The notes under the pieces: model-generated | The model's input: only the letters and a program-made list of their open reading frames with translations | Databases searched by the model: none | Told to the model about the DNA's origin: nothing | From: Pyrocephalus nanus | Lineage: Eukaryota; Chordata; Aves; Passeriformes; Tyrannidae | Length of the DNA: 64,000 nt | Reading direction: 5' to 3' | NCBI GenBank assembly: GCA_038380795.1 | Contig: CM076262.1 | Location: 69,398,629-69,462,628, forward strand | In this document: positions 1 through 11,614 of the stretch, one piece after another | Layout: the number at the start of each line of letters is the position of its first letter | Position numbering within the stretch: position 1 is the first letter of the stretch | Translations under genes and position numbers: made by a program

Positions 1-319
1 AGCACATTCCCTTTCCTTTAACCTACCTGAGCATATGCTCAGGGATCAAACAGAGTACCACCCAAGGGATTTAATGTGACCGTTGCCATAACCATGTTTT
101 GGGAACTTTTTCAGCTTGAAGTTTGTTCCTAATTAAAGTGACACACTGGGAGCATGAAAGTCTGAGCACACACTTGGTTTACAGCAGATCAAAGCCATAA
201 CACTCCCCAAAGTACAGAATGAGTGCAATTATTTTCAGGCTACACAAAGCTTGAGGACAGAATGTGACACGCTAATATTTGCAGTATTGCCAGAGGAATG
301 GGATTTAAGGGTTCCAGAC
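1..319 (-). other. SAMM50: SAMM50 intron 12, partial
   Basis: This is intronic sequence below the exon 12 donor. I see no further SAMM50 exon (the DYLGGEAYW segment should come next), so the following exon is outside the window. Confidence 0.7.
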
Positions 320-387
320 CTTCACTCTGGGGTCCAATGCTGTACATGCTGAATCCACGCACACTTGTTGGTCCTCCAAGGTAAAAC
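320..387 (-). CDS. SAMM50: SAMM50 coding exon 12
   Basis: 68 nt: completes Arg, then [22 protein letters not shown] and the first base of Gly. The acceptor is CCCTAG and the donor AAG|GTCTGG, which is weak at +3 and +4. The rest of the gene lies beyond position 1. Confidence 0.92.
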
Positions 388-3300
388 CTAGGGAGTACAG
401 CCAAATTAAAGGCAATGCTTCACTTGAAAGGCAAATTGTAACAGCTTTAGTAAAACTGTCTACAAGGCAAACGGTTACACTATGGCTTTGTGTCTAAAAA
501 CAGGGGTACCTGTGCCTGCTACAAACTTCTGCAGCTGGTAAATACCATTTTGCAACCCTAAACAATGGCAGGCAGAGCTACCACACAGCAAATTATAAAT
601 CCATGCTACCCCCATAGGAAAGTGGCTGGAGTACCAACATGCAATTAAAGCCACATAGAGACATTTAATTCTTCCCAGAACCAGAGCTACTGCTGCCTCT
701 CTCTGTGTTGACTGGAAAAAAAACCAACCCCAAACATTTTCCAAACTTGCCTGTCAGCTATACTGGATGGTTTGTCTCCAATAGGTACCAACATTCCGCC
801 CCAGAGTGATGCTGAAAAGACCTTTGGAGAGGGAGAGAAGTTGTTTATGAACACGTAGCACTTAATTTCCCTAAGACAGCTGAGATGTCACTGCTCCCAG
901 GCAGAGCTCCCATAAGCTGATCGCGGTGTGTGCATGGATATCGCACCATCAGCGTGGGATTTGCAGCGGGATTTTCGGGAAACTCTGGATGGCTGCTGCC
1001 CTCTTTCTTTCACGCAGTGCTGTGCCTTGAAAAAGTCAGCACAGCACATCTGAACCAAGTGCCACTTGCACAACATCTTAAGGGAACACTCAACCTCATC
1101 CAGCTCCTATTTTCTTAAGAATTGTCTGGAAATAAGACAGCAATGCTGACATAAATTACTCCTGGCAATTTGAAACCCAAAGGCCAACAAATAACTGCCA
1201 AAAATACAGGTTTTTGGCAATTATTACCTGTCTGCAAATCAGCCTTATAATTCAATGAAACCACCCCCTGCAACTCAATATATTGACAATAATTAAACAT
1301 AGAGCATTACTGTTTATCTATATTAAGTAATTCTTGATACCCAAATCACTATAACAACCATATTTAGTAATTTCTTGCTGCCTGTGTACCAGGGAGAGGT
1401 ACTACTGCCAGACAGCAAGATCTACTGTTAATGCTTTTGGGATAAAAATTATGGTAACCTCTGATTTTTAAATCTTCATAATAAGTTGCTGTTTAATTCC
1501 CCATTCAGCTATGAGAGGAACTTACAGCAAAATCTCCACAGGATAAACAACTTCTTTCTAAGTACAGACACAAATATTCCTAGGATATGTTGAAATTCTC
1601 ATTTCAATAAGCAGAAAAAAACAATTTCCACCTAATACTAGGTCTATGTTGTTAAAGCTCCCTGAAACTTAGGATCTTTATGTTCTCAGAAAAAGCTGAA
1701 GTTCATGAAACATTCTTTGCCAAAAATTTTACATAGAGGAAATAATTACATGCTAGGATAAAAAAATAATAGTTATACGTTCATAATTTCAGTGACAGAA
1801 AAAAAACCCAGTATTAGTCAGAATATTCATAACCAGGTGAAACAAAGTTTTAAAACTTCAAAGTTTTTCAAAAGCTCTCAAAGTTTTTTAAAAATCACAA
1901 GGAACAGACATGACCAAAATTTTTTTTCTGGAAGGAGAAGTGTTCATGTGGTTAATTGTCAAGGTGTTCTTTCCAGAATGCCCTTTTCTCAAATGACTGT
2001 GCAAGGCAGGAATTTAAGATTAAAAATAAAGAGCAGTCCACTTTCCAAAGAAACAAACCAAGATACCTACACCATCCATCTGTTGTGATCTTTTTACTAA
2101 CCCATGGTGAAAAAAATCATCATAAGACATAGGTTCAATAATGTCAGATAAACTTCAGATCAAGTACTGTTAAATACAAAAAGATTTTCAAAAACATTAT
2201 TAAAAAAATTACCGAGTCCCAGAGAAGTTGCCTGTTCAACTGAAATTCGAAGTCCTCTTTTAGAAAGTTCACATCTCCACCTGTGTAACCAGCCAGCTCC
2301 TGCAAAGACAGAAGTTTATGAAAGTTGTAGCAGATATTAGGTGTTTCTTCCCTTAAAAGCATGCTTGCATCAGCACAGTGTTCTCCTGTCCAAGAAGTAC
2401 AGAAGCACTGGCATGGAGAGTCAGCTGAATTTGGAGCAAGGCACGTGTGACCCTCAGAATAACGAGCTGTGTTTTTCTCCTCCGAGTTTTAAACCAAACT
2501 GTTGCTTTCTAAGCCGTTTTGTAAATGAAGGCAAGAATGGAGGTGGAAAATTCAGCCTCAGAAGAATTTCAGCCTCAGAATCAAAACTCCCACTGTGTTT
2601 TCCTAGACCTGGGATTTCATGTGTACTAAAGGAAGGCTGGAAATAACCAGCGAAGGGACTGATTCAGTGTTAGAGGCAGGATCTAACAAATGGTATGTGA
2701 CCTAAACCCTGAATTATAACCACCTTTCTCACTCAGTCCACTGCTGCTTAAAGTGGCACTTTTAATTCCAGTGGCATTTCAAAGCAATCTGCTTCTAAAG
2801 CACTACAGAAATTATGGCTTCTCAAGTATTAACCCAAGCTTTTAGAAAAGCTCTGAATGTAACAAGAGTGAAAACCATTTTCTGTGCCAAGATGATACAT
2901 GTGTATTATGCCTTGGGGAGTTATTTTCACTCAGTCTTTCACTTCCAATTCTCAGACTTACAAATTCTGTAACAACAGGGCCACAGTCTTGCATGGCAGT
3001 GTTAGAAAAGAAGGACTAATTAATAATAATAACTCTTAAAAGTGCAGAGTAAATACTGTCAGGAATAGTGTCTCTCAGCTAATAAGCAATTTAATGCTGA
3101 TGCAGAGGGGCATGGAGAGGCTGTGCTGTCTGACCAATGAATGAAAATATAAATACAAATGAAAATTTGCCCCCATAAAAAAAGAGTTGCCTGATTTTAA
3201 AAGGTTCTGTAAACAGAAAAAGCAAATACTGGTCCTCACTGTCTCCTGGTCAATTTAAGATTAATTTCTAACTTTAGGCATTTTTAACATGAACATCAAT

Positions 3301-6300
3301 TAGATAAATTAGGACTTCCTGAAACCCACAGATAAAAACCCCAATAATAGCACAAGTGGTTTAATATTACCTGATTGATTTTCAGCAAAGCACCTCGTTT
3401 TGGCAAGATTGAGGAGTTCCTGGAATCAATTACCATGGCATGCTGAAAAGAATATAAAAATTGGGTTTAGGCTCTCATTATCTGTTGAATAGCTCAGTGA
3501 TACTATTATTTTCCTTCAAAAACTGTGCAAACAGTGGAAGATAGCTAAGGCTAGTGTAACTTCATGGATTTGGGAAAAATATCTCTCAGTTTTGAATTTA
3601 GAGGCCACATGAAACACATACATTTTTTTATCTTATTTTCTGTTTTTTTCCCATGGTACACACGAGAAATAAGAGCAGCAGCAATGCCCCATTTTAAACC
3701 ACCAATTTTGTGACAGTAATCTGCAAATAGTTTGTCCCCTGTCATTTGTGAAAGATGACAAGTGACCAAACACTGCTACAGGAATGTTTAGAAAAGGCAT
3801 GGCAAGTGAAGGATGAGGAAATCCACTGCTACAAAACAAGGCCATTCTGCAAAAACAGGTGGCAGCTGAGACCAAACGCAGCAAAAGATGTTTGAGGTAA
3901 AACACACCACCCACCCTAAGACAGAGAGATCGTTCCTAAGTGTGAGATGACACAAAATAACGTGTTTTAAAAAATGACCATGAGAAGGCCTTACAGAGAG
4001 AGAAGATTTAAGGGAGTGTCCACTTTCTTCTCGAACAGAAAAGGACGCTGTTCTAGCAAGGCAGCCAAGCTCTCTCCACACACCCTCCCACTTCACGGTG
4101 TGATTGGTCTTCCAGATTGGAAACTACAAAAAAAAGGAATTGAGTGAGACATGAAAAGATTGTTACAAAATTAAAACAAACAGTTTTTAATACTCAAGTC
4201 TAGGGTTTTCTTTCCAAAGTCTTTGAATCAGAGAGAAACCCTTTTACATTTCAGAGTAGTGCTAATTCTGCTCCAGCCCAGAGAGTTTCTCCACACCACT
4301 TTTTTCCATCCCCAACAAAAAAAAAATATCTTGCATTGGGCTGATACAGAAAGACAGGCAACCAGCTACCTCTCTGAAATGATAATTTGGAGAAAAACAC
4401 ACTGGCATTTTTATATGGCCAAAATAAGACTGAATTTTAACAAAGAGACTGAAGTGCATGACCTCTGTCGTTTCCAAATTGCTGACCTCTCCCAAATAAT
4501 GAGATGTCAGCCCTGTGCACAAGTGATTCAAGCATTAAAAAGTGACCCACACATTTGCAAAAGCCATCTCTGTGGCCCAAATTAAGTGTAAATGAAGTGT
4601 GTGTTCCACAAGCTCTTGTGCTCCACTTACATTACATTCTGTTGATATTCCTCTATCTGTTTCACGGAGAGAGCTCCAAGGGAACTGCCCAGTCACTTTA
4701 TACACATTAACTGAAAAACTGAAACACAACATTACTGGCAGGTTTTAAAAGGAAATTATTTAAGTAGGTGGAATTTTGAATGATCACAAAAACTTAAGAA
4801 ACCAGCTCTGCTCCATCATTAACAGACTCCCCCCCCCGAAAGGAATAAATGCAATTATTACTCAGTGAAAGACCTTAATAACTGCTTTATATTCATTCAG
4901 TTAAAAAAAAAGAAATACTCAAAAATGCATCCCCTACTTTCTTTCAAAGTTTCCAGGCTGTGGTTTGAAGAAGGACAGGCCATATGAAGTTTCCTTTGTG
5001 CCATAGGAGAACTGGAAGGTTACTTTTTCTGCACGCCCAAGGAGATTTGGGAACTTGAGCCCAAGGACCTACAGAAAAGAAAAAAACAAAACAAAACAAA
5101 AATCCCACACCATAACATTTCATATTGTTTGCTGTCTTGCATCTTAATCATGTGCTGAAGGCAAGCATATCTACCATGAGAATAAGAAATGAAGACAAAA
5201 ATGCTTGTAAGCAAACGTGTTTTTCTTTTAGGTTGGCTTTCTCTTTGCACTGGCAGCAAAAGCAGGAAAAGAATTATCATGTAGCATTATCACAACCAAA
5301 GCCAATGGAAAATTATCACTCCAGAGTCACTTCCCTGTATTTTTGAGTAACAAGCTCCTTTTGCAACCAGTCCTGATGGCAGTACAACACCTTTACAATT
5401 CTCCAGAAACTACTGGAACACTTTTGCCTGTTCTGGCACAAATTTCTTGCATCCTTTTGGCAGCAAGGATGGAACAGGTTTTCTCCAAGCACAGACATTA
5501 CCAGGGCTGTACTAGTGTTGTGTCTTCTATTGTAAAAGGATGCCAAAAAGCTCCTGACTGCTTTTGTCTAACAGCTATTGGAAGCAAATCAGTCACCTGA
5601 ACTTTGTAATGATGGCTACTAAGCTGTTATTCAACTAACCAGAAAGGGCTTCTAGTATGAAATATTATTCAGGCTTCAGATGAATTTAAGAGATCAGAAT
5701 AAATGTCAAATCTATTCAACTCTTAAGGAAACATAGTATGTGTTGCTAATACAAGTCATGCTTTTAAGAGCATTCACAAGTTTTCCTTCTCTGGAACAAA
5801 TTAAAATCTCAAAGAAGAGGAGGCTGAGTCCAAAAAGGGAAACCAAAGCAGCTTTCAGTGAGTTCCCAGCAGCACAGGAACCAACAAGGATTCCCTGCTG
5901 GTTCCCTTCAGGCCACGACACCCTTTTGGACAGGACTTTTGGCAGTGGAGCTGCATAAGCAGCTCTCAGCTCCTGTTCCCCTTGCACATGCACAACACCA
6001 TCCCCTGAGTCATCGTGCAGGATCTTACCCAGGTTAAAAATACCCCTAAGCAGAAAGGGATGAGTCCCTTGATCTGGCTTATCTCCCAGCCCCAGGCACA
6101 GCTGCCCCGTGCACGTGAGGAGGCAGGAAGGGGGCAGGATGGGCACCTGGAAGCACCATGTGCTCCCACCAGCTGGGACTGTTTGTGCCAATCGGTAAAT
6201 ATTTTTCACACGGGATTTTGATCTGATGTGTCTTTAATTAAATCAGATGTAAACAAGTCCCAGCAGCCCACAATAATCGTTACTGGGCTAGTGAAAAACA

Positions 6301-9300
6301 AGAACAATTTCTAAGTCAAATATAAAGCATTTTGACTGAGAAGAAAAATGCTTCAAATATATCTTATAGAAATGAAATTCCAAATTCCTTACTTATCCCT
6401 CCAGTAGATAAAACACCTTAAACGTTATCAAGAAATAATTCAAGTAGTTTCAAGAATTAAAAAATTAACATGCTGTGCTGGAAGCCAGAGGATTCTCCCT
6501 TAGCTCAAAGTAGGCTTTTGCTGAATGAAAGCCTGACTAATACAAAGAAAAGGTCTGGCAAAGCCTTAGTAAAGCTGAATCAAGAAAATAATTTGGTTGG
6601 GATCGCCAAAATCCTTGCTAGGTCTGAAACTAAGAGGAAGACCAAAAGGCATAATTTGAAATAATCCATACCATACTGCCTTCATTGTTGCCAACCATGG
6701 TGTTATAGCTCCCAGTTAACCTTCTCAATTCTGTCACCTCAAAGGTCACATCTAAACCGTTTGGAAGGGCATCATCTCCTACATAAAAACAAAAAAGCCA
6801 ACAAGTGTATGTTATCTTTATGGTTATTTAAAAAATGCAGACAGAGGATTACTTGAACTATTTGAAAACTAGTTTGAGTTCAAGGACAATAAAAGCCCAC
6901 ATTACAAAGAGAAATTACTTGAGAAAAAGATGTCATTTGGATATGAGTGCAGAATTTGGGACGACTGGTTTTAATGATTTAATGCCAGTTATAGAAATAC
7001 AGGGCACATCTTCAAGCTTTCCCTCACATATTCCTTGAAACTCTGGATTAAGGGATGTTTACTGAAATTATTGAAGTGCTGGAAATTCACTCATTTTTGC
7101 ATGTATACAATACTTAAATACACATATTTAGAGACACATGAAAATACATATTCCTAAGGATAATGGATGTAGACACATTTTTGTGTATATACAGCACACC
7201 CATGTGTTCATTTAAAATATACAAAGGTACAGAAGAGAACAAATTATACACACAGAAAATGTGGGTATGAGGAAAAAGGTGAGGGTTAATGAGGGAATAC
7301 CCACCTTGACAGGTGTCAATCAGAACATCCACCTGTCTGAAGATTCCTAAACGAAGCAGCTTTTCACGAGCTTCGTGTGATTTTCTCATGACCTACAGGA
7401 TGAGAAAAGCAGCTCAGCCACAGAATCACAGAATAGTTTGGGTTGGAAGGGACCTTCAAGATGATCCAGTCCATTTGAGTCTTTCAGGTTACCAAAAATA
7501 AAAAAATAGTTAAAATGCAGCTAAAGTTGTAAAATATTCACAGATTTTGAATGCAAGGGCACATATATGCAACTTCAAAAACAACATTCAAAACATGAAT
7601 GTTAATTCATCTGTTGGGATGTTTTTAAGACTTGCATCTGTAAAGAAATGAACCAACCCAGAGCCTATGGTTCAATTCCTGCCTTTTGTTAGTTTGCTTC
7701 TTACTTTTTGTAATACTTGAACCTATTATTCCAACAGCTTCTACACCTGAAAGTAGTTACACTTGTACAGGGAGCCCTTGTTTTTGGCAAAAACCCAAAC
7801 ACTCCAATCTGATTTAGACCAATTTACAGGTCTAATTGCCACCCATGCTCCAGAAGGGATCACCACCTAAGAGTGCACGGAGATCCAACCTAACTCACTT
7901 TGCTTCACTATGGGGACAGGCATCAGTCATCTGTGCTGAGTCCCAATGATTTCTCTTCAGCAAATTAACTGGAAGTGTCACTTTCATAGTTAGAAATTCT
8001 CAAATGGGAAGAATGAAGTTGAAAAAAACCCATCTGTTTGCCATCTCACAACGTCTCTGAGCTGAACGCACCAGAAAATGCATCTGCATTTATATTTTAT
8101 ATTAAAGTTTGGCTTCTGGATCACAAGATCAGAATCATCACAAAACGTAACAAAGTTGCCCCATGTGATAAAGGAGTAGCACAAAGCAGGAAAGAGAGAA
8201 AAATTTTAATTAATTAACCTGGGATTTCCAAGCAGCAGATCTGATATTCACCCCCGTACTTACATCAATGAGATTTTTAGCCTTGAAAACATCAGCTATT
8301 TCGTACATGATAATGTCATCTTTGGTCCTTCCAAGTCCATCGAAGTGCACGTGCTGAACCACCACCTGAACAGAAGTTTACACACAAAGACTGAATTGGC
8401 ATCTAATAATGTGTATCAAAATCACCAATGCACAAAAATTACTGCTGTTCAAGTGAAAGACTAACTGCTGCTAACCTCCACTATCAGAAATCAGTGCTGT
8501 CTGTGAGTCTGGGAAGTTGTTCCCTTAACACAAAAGTTAAAGGCAACTCTAATACCAAAGTAACTATTGGTTGTAGCAAAAGAAACACTGACAGAATGCA
8601 CCTGCTGGGATTTTAGTTGGAAGTGCTGTATGGACAAACAAATAACTACAGAAATCACACAAGGCAGAACATGTAGTTGTTTGCTACTTCTTGTATCAGC
8701 TACACGTAAGCAAAGAGCTAAAAAGACCCCAAACAAACCTCCAAGTCACAAATATGTAAACTCTATTAAAATTATCACTACCACCAGAGCAGTGCAGTTT
8801 AAAATGCAAGCCAAGATCACTCACATTATGAGGTTTTCTATTTTCTTAAAAACATTCCTTTTGTATATAATCATCGGAGACAATTTTACTGCAAAAATCA
8901 CAACACACTCCAGCTGGTACAAATGGACCACAGGGATTGCATTTCCCTCATTTTTCCAACCTTTCCAGGGAATTTTAGGAGTAAATGTCAAAAAAAACAA
9001 AAACCCAACTGCAAATGCTTCAAAGGGTTGTCAAGGATTGGAGTCACCAGCCCAGGAGGGATTTAAAAGCCACGCAGATGTGGCACTCGGGCACATGGTT
9101 TAGTGGTGGCGTTGGCAGTGTTGGGTTAACAGCTGGACTCAATAATCTTAGGGTTGATTTTTTTCCAATCTAAACAATTCCATGATTCTGTACCAGAGTT
9201 CATAAAAGAGACTATTCAGATTATACCACCTGTATCATATATATCTGTATGACTCTAAGGATTACATCTAATAAACAGGAGAATAAAAGAACAGGAACCA

Positions 9301-11258
9301 GATAACATCAAACTAATAAATGTAATTCTTTCACACCTCAATCCATATTTTAGGAAGTTGCCTTAGGAAAAACAAGGAAGAAAGGGTGCCAAGGCATTTC
9401 TTTCTACAAAAGAAAAAATAATAAATCAGGATGTTGTTCAGGCACTTACATCTTTGTTTTCCAGAATTTCCTGCTTGGTCTCAGGTTCAACTTCAACCAG
9501 TTCAGCCTCCTCTCCCAAGGCACCAAAGTCTGGCCCAGCCATGGGAAGAGGCTCCAAACTCTGAAAGCATAAAAAGAAAACTGCCTTTAATAGGGTACAT
9601 TGATTAATGATTTATGTCTTTTGCAAAGATAAAAAAAACTATGGCTCTTGGCAGTGTGATCATGAAACCCCAAGGGAAAACAGCAAAGAGGAGAACTAAA
9701 ATGAGAGGAATTACCAGCACAGTAAACACTTACCTGCTTACTGAAATCCTTAATGAAAGCTGAATAGCTTTCATTTTGAATGATTTCTCAAAAATACTCT
9801 GCACTCTTCCAAAAATAGCCTTCATTCTTAAGGCATGCTAAAAGAAGAATTCTGCCCTCTTAAAACAATATCTAAAGGAATCAGGCTGTCACACTTCTCT
9901 AGTTCAGGTTTTTGGGAGGAAGAGGAGTATGAATGTCAAACAATATGAAGGGTGCTCTCAGCGTGTTACTTTGCTTTTCATGTATTTACATGCTTTTTTA
10001 TGTCAGTATTTCTTTTAGAAGTAGCCTTTCAAATAAGGCTCGAGAACCTCAGAGGGGAGCACGTTAATCAAAATGTTTTCCAGCAGGGCATGGCTTTATT
10101 TACTATACCTGAGAGAGTTAAAAATCAGACTTTGCAGGAGATAACAAATTCAAGCATGAGTGAATAAAAGGTTCCCTGAGAAAAGCAGAGGTCAGGATTA
10201 GATAACTCAGTAAACCTACTTTTAGTCTTAGCCACTAATATAGTACTTGCTGCATTATTTAATTGTTTAACAGTTCCACCTGTTTTGCTGGAGGAGTAAA
10301 TTGCTGTTACACATCAAAATCAAGTTAAATGAAGAATCTTCTCTGACTTCCAAAAATTTTTCAGGCAAGTGCCACTGTGTATCACTTCACACTACACACG
10401 AGCACAAAACAGAGCACGCAAGAAAAAAGAGTTCGATAAAGAAACCAAATCGGCTACTCTGGAGCCAGACCCTTCCGCGTTAAAACTGAACACTGAAACC
10501 TTTATGCCCCTTGTTTGAGCACTTGTAGATGGATTTGGAGATTTATCCATCTGTTCACAACCATCTCCAAGCGCTGGGTGAGGCAGCACAGCCCTCCCCA
10601 AGAACTGCAGCCCCACTGACTCTGATTCTCACCCCGCCAGTTGCAGCTTCTTTTTGCCTTATGGTTTAGGGTTTGTTTTTTGTTGTTGTTTTCCTTAGTT
10701 TTGTTGTTTTTTTTTTTTTTCCTCGTTTTCATTTCCACAATCTCTCCCCCTTTAACCAGCCCCCACCTCCCGCGGGAAGGTCAGCTCCGGGAGAGACCCG
10801 GGTCTTCCTTAAGAAGAAACTGTTAACTTAGGAAGGGATTCTTTACTTAGGGAAGAATTCGTGGCTGCGAGGGTGGGGAGGCCCTGGCACCGGCCACCCG
10901 GAGAGGCTGTGGCTGCCCCATCCCTGGAAGTGTCCAAAGGACTTTCGGACGGCCCCTTGGAGCAACCTGGGCTAGTGGAAGGACTCCCCAGGGCAGGGGG
11001 GGTGGCGGAGCGAGACGATCTTTAAGCTCCGTTCCAATCCCTTATCGTTTTAAGACAGGGAAGCCCCCCATGGAGCGGAGGGCGCTCCCGCCCCGGTTCT
11101 GTTTCCAAGCCCCGCTGTCCCTGCGCGGCCGCCCCAGGACGACCTTCGGGCTGAGCGGTGGCGGGGGCGGCCGCACTCCCGGCTCCCGGCCTGGCCCACC
11201 CGGGCGCGTCCCGGCCCGGCCCGGCCCCGTCCCTTACCCGGGCGTGCACGGTGCCCAT
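320..11258 (-). CDS. SAMM50: SAMM50, sorting and assembly machinery component 50 (12 coding exons, 3' end outside window)
   Basis: SAMM50 is the Omp85-family core of the SAM complex. It inserts beta-barrel proteins into the outer mitochondrial membrane and contacts MICOS. Joining 11238-11258, 9450-9560, 8264-8365, 7305-7392, 6672-6778, 4938-5068, 4631-4718, 3995-4123, 3371-3442, 2213-2299, 751-821 and 320-387 on the minus strand gives one open frame of 1075 nt (358 codons). The human protein is about 469 residues, so roughly the last 110 are beyond the left edge. The product starts MGTVHAR, has an acidic N-terminus, a POTRA-like segment in exons 3-5 ([25 protein letters not shown]) and the start of the barrel from exon 6 ([30 protein letters not shown]). 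The start ATG has G at -3 and +4. Introns are GT-AG except intron 11, which is GC-AG. Identity rests on extended similarity recalled from the vertebrate protein and is very secure. Confidence 0.97.
751..821 (-). CDS. SAMM50: SAMM50 coding exon 11 (followed by GC donor)
   Basis: 71 nt: [23 protein letters not shown] plus AG of the next Arg codon. The acceptor is CTCCAAAG. The donor reads CAG|GCAAGT, a GC-AG type 5' splice site whose other positions match the consensus. The next exon supplies G to give Arg and restores the frame. Confidence 0.93.
2213..2299 (-). CDS. SAMM50: SAMM50 coding exon 10
   Basis: 87 nt, residues 284-312: [20 protein letters not shown] then LNRQLLWDS. The acceptor is TTTGCAG and the donor TCG|GTAATT. 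Confidence 0.95.
3371..3442 (-). CDS. SAMM50: SAMM50 coding exon 9
   Basis: 72 nt, residues 260-283: [20 protein letters not shown] then KINQ. The acceptor is TTTTCAG and the donor CAG|GTAATA. Confidence 0.95.
3995..4123 (-). CDS. SAMM50: SAMM50 coding exon 8
   Basis: 129 nt, residues 217-259: [43 protein letters not shown]. The acceptor is TTTGTAG and the donor GTAAGG, phase 0 at both ends. Confidence 0.96.
4631..4718 (-). CDS. SAMM50: SAMM50 coding exon 7
   Basis: 88 nt. It completes Asn then [29 protein letters not shown]. The acceptor is GTTTCAG and the donor AAT|GTAAGT. The short intron 6 is 219 nt. The Cys-Asn before the exon end replaces Tyr-Ser as I recall the human protein. Confidence 0.95.
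4938..5068 (-). CDS. SAMM50: SAMM50 coding exon 6 (barrel start)
   Basis: 131 nt, residues 144-186 plus two bases: [43 protein letters not shown]. The acceptor is CTGTAG and the donor AA|GTAGGG. First strands of the Omp85 barrel. Confidence 0.95.
6672..6778 (-). CDS. SAMM50: SAMM50 coding exon 5 (POTRA to barrel)
   Basis: 107 nt. It completes the split Gly codon, then [20 protein letters not shown] and [15 protein letters not shown]. The acceptor is TGTAG and the donor ATG|GTATGG. Ends in phase 0. Confidence 0.95.
7305..7392 (-). CDS. SAMM50: SAMM50 coding exon 4 (POTRA)
   Basis: 88 nt, residues 79-107 plus one base: [20 protein letters not shown] then VDVLIDTCQ. The acceptor is CTGTAG and the donor is G|GTGGGT. 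A CR1 retrotransposon end lies 26 nt upstream of the acceptor. Confidence 0.96.
7419..7474 (-). mobile_element. CR1 LINE 3' terminus in SAMM50 intron 3
   Basis: On the minus strand it reads GGACTGGATCATCTTGAAGG, TCCCTTCCAACCCAAAC, then two ATTCTGTG units at the very 3' end (7419-7434). It has the same orientation as SAMM50 and lies 26 nt from the exon 4 acceptor. Confidence 0.88.
8264..8365 (-). CDS. SAMM50: SAMM50 coding exon 3 (POTRA start)
   Basis: 102 nt, residues 45-78, [20 protein letters not shown] through FKAKNLID. The acceptor is TTCAG and the donor GTAAGT, phase 0 at both ends. It begins the POTRA-like domain. Confidence 0.96.
9022..9193 (+). mobile_element. CR1 LINE 3' fragment in SAMM50 intron 2
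   Basis: It contains GGAGTCACCAGCCCAGGAGG, GATGTGGCACTCGGGCAC, CTGGACTCAATAATCTTAGG and TTTCCAATCTAA, and ends near CATGATTCTG. This is the order seen in CR1 3' ends. It is antisense to SAMM50. Confidence 0.85.
9450..9560 (-). CDS. SAMM50: SAMM50 coding exon 2
   Basis: 111 nt encoding residues 8-44, [20 protein letters not shown] and the acidic stretch to ENKD. The acceptor is TTTCAG and the donor GTAAGT. This is the cytosol- or intermembrane-exposed N-terminal region ahead of the POTRA domain. Confidence 0.96.
10862..11046 (+). mobile_element. CR1 LINE 3' fragment
   Basis: The stretch resembles the CR1 3' region: GGCTGTGGCTGCCCCATCCC, then TGGAAGTGTCCAAAGGAC, GGAGCAACCTGGGCTAGTGG, and GATCTTTAAG with TTCCAATCCC. 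The terminal ATTCTRTG repeats are lost. It lies in the CpG island and in SAMM50 intron 1, antisense to the gene. Confidence 0.85.
11238..11258 (-). CDS. SAMM50: SAMM50 coding exon 1
   Basis: Seven codons, MGTVHAR, then donor GTAAGG. The start context is GACATGG. The exon lies in a CpG island. It ends in phase 0 and joins exon 2 (SLEPLP). Confidence 0.95.
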
Positions 11259-11448
11259 GTCGGCGGCGGGGCCGGGCTGCGGCGGGGCCGGGCGGCGGGG
11301 CAGGTCGGTCAGGGCCGCGGCGCGGGGGCGGCCATGCCAGGCGGCACCGCCCCGGAGCGCATTGGGCACGGCGGGGGAGCGGGTGGGACCTTCCGGGAGC
11401 AGCGGGAAGGGGCGGGAGCGACCCCGGGAACGGCCCCATACGGCCCAG

Positions 11449-11514
11449 GGAACGGAGCGCCTCGGCCCCGGCCCGGATCGGGGAACGGAGCGCCTCGGCC
11501 CCGGCCCGGATCGG
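11449..11514. repeat. 33-bp tandem duplication in SAMM50 promoter
   Basis: There are two copies of a unit beginning GGAACGGAGCGCCTCGGCCC and ending CGGATCGG. They lie about 190-255 bp upstream of the SAMM50 start codon. Confidence 0.9.
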
Positions 11515-11614
11515 GGAGTGGCGGGCACGGGGTGGAGGGAGGCGGCAGCGCTGCCCTGCGCCCCACGGGGCACCTGCGACTGAAACCTGCTTAACCGGAA
11601 TAATAAACAACGAT

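Larger units (their letters stand above)
10850..11600. promoter_or_regulatory. SAMM50: CpG island promoter of SAMM50
   Basis: This is a GC-rich, CpG-dense block around the first coding exon with no TATA box. Upstream of the start codon it holds many GC boxes. A 33-bp unit is tandemly duplicated exactly at 11449-11481 and 11482-11514. The block ends abruptly at about 11600 in AT-rich repeats. The TSS is not determined from sequence. Confidence 0.85.

Noticed and set aside
11022..11610. Long overlapping open frames on both strands in the SAMM50 CpG island
   Set aside because: They are stop-poor because of GC content and run through a CR1 fragment, exon 1 and a tandem duplication. The products are Arg/Pro/Gly-rich low complexity.
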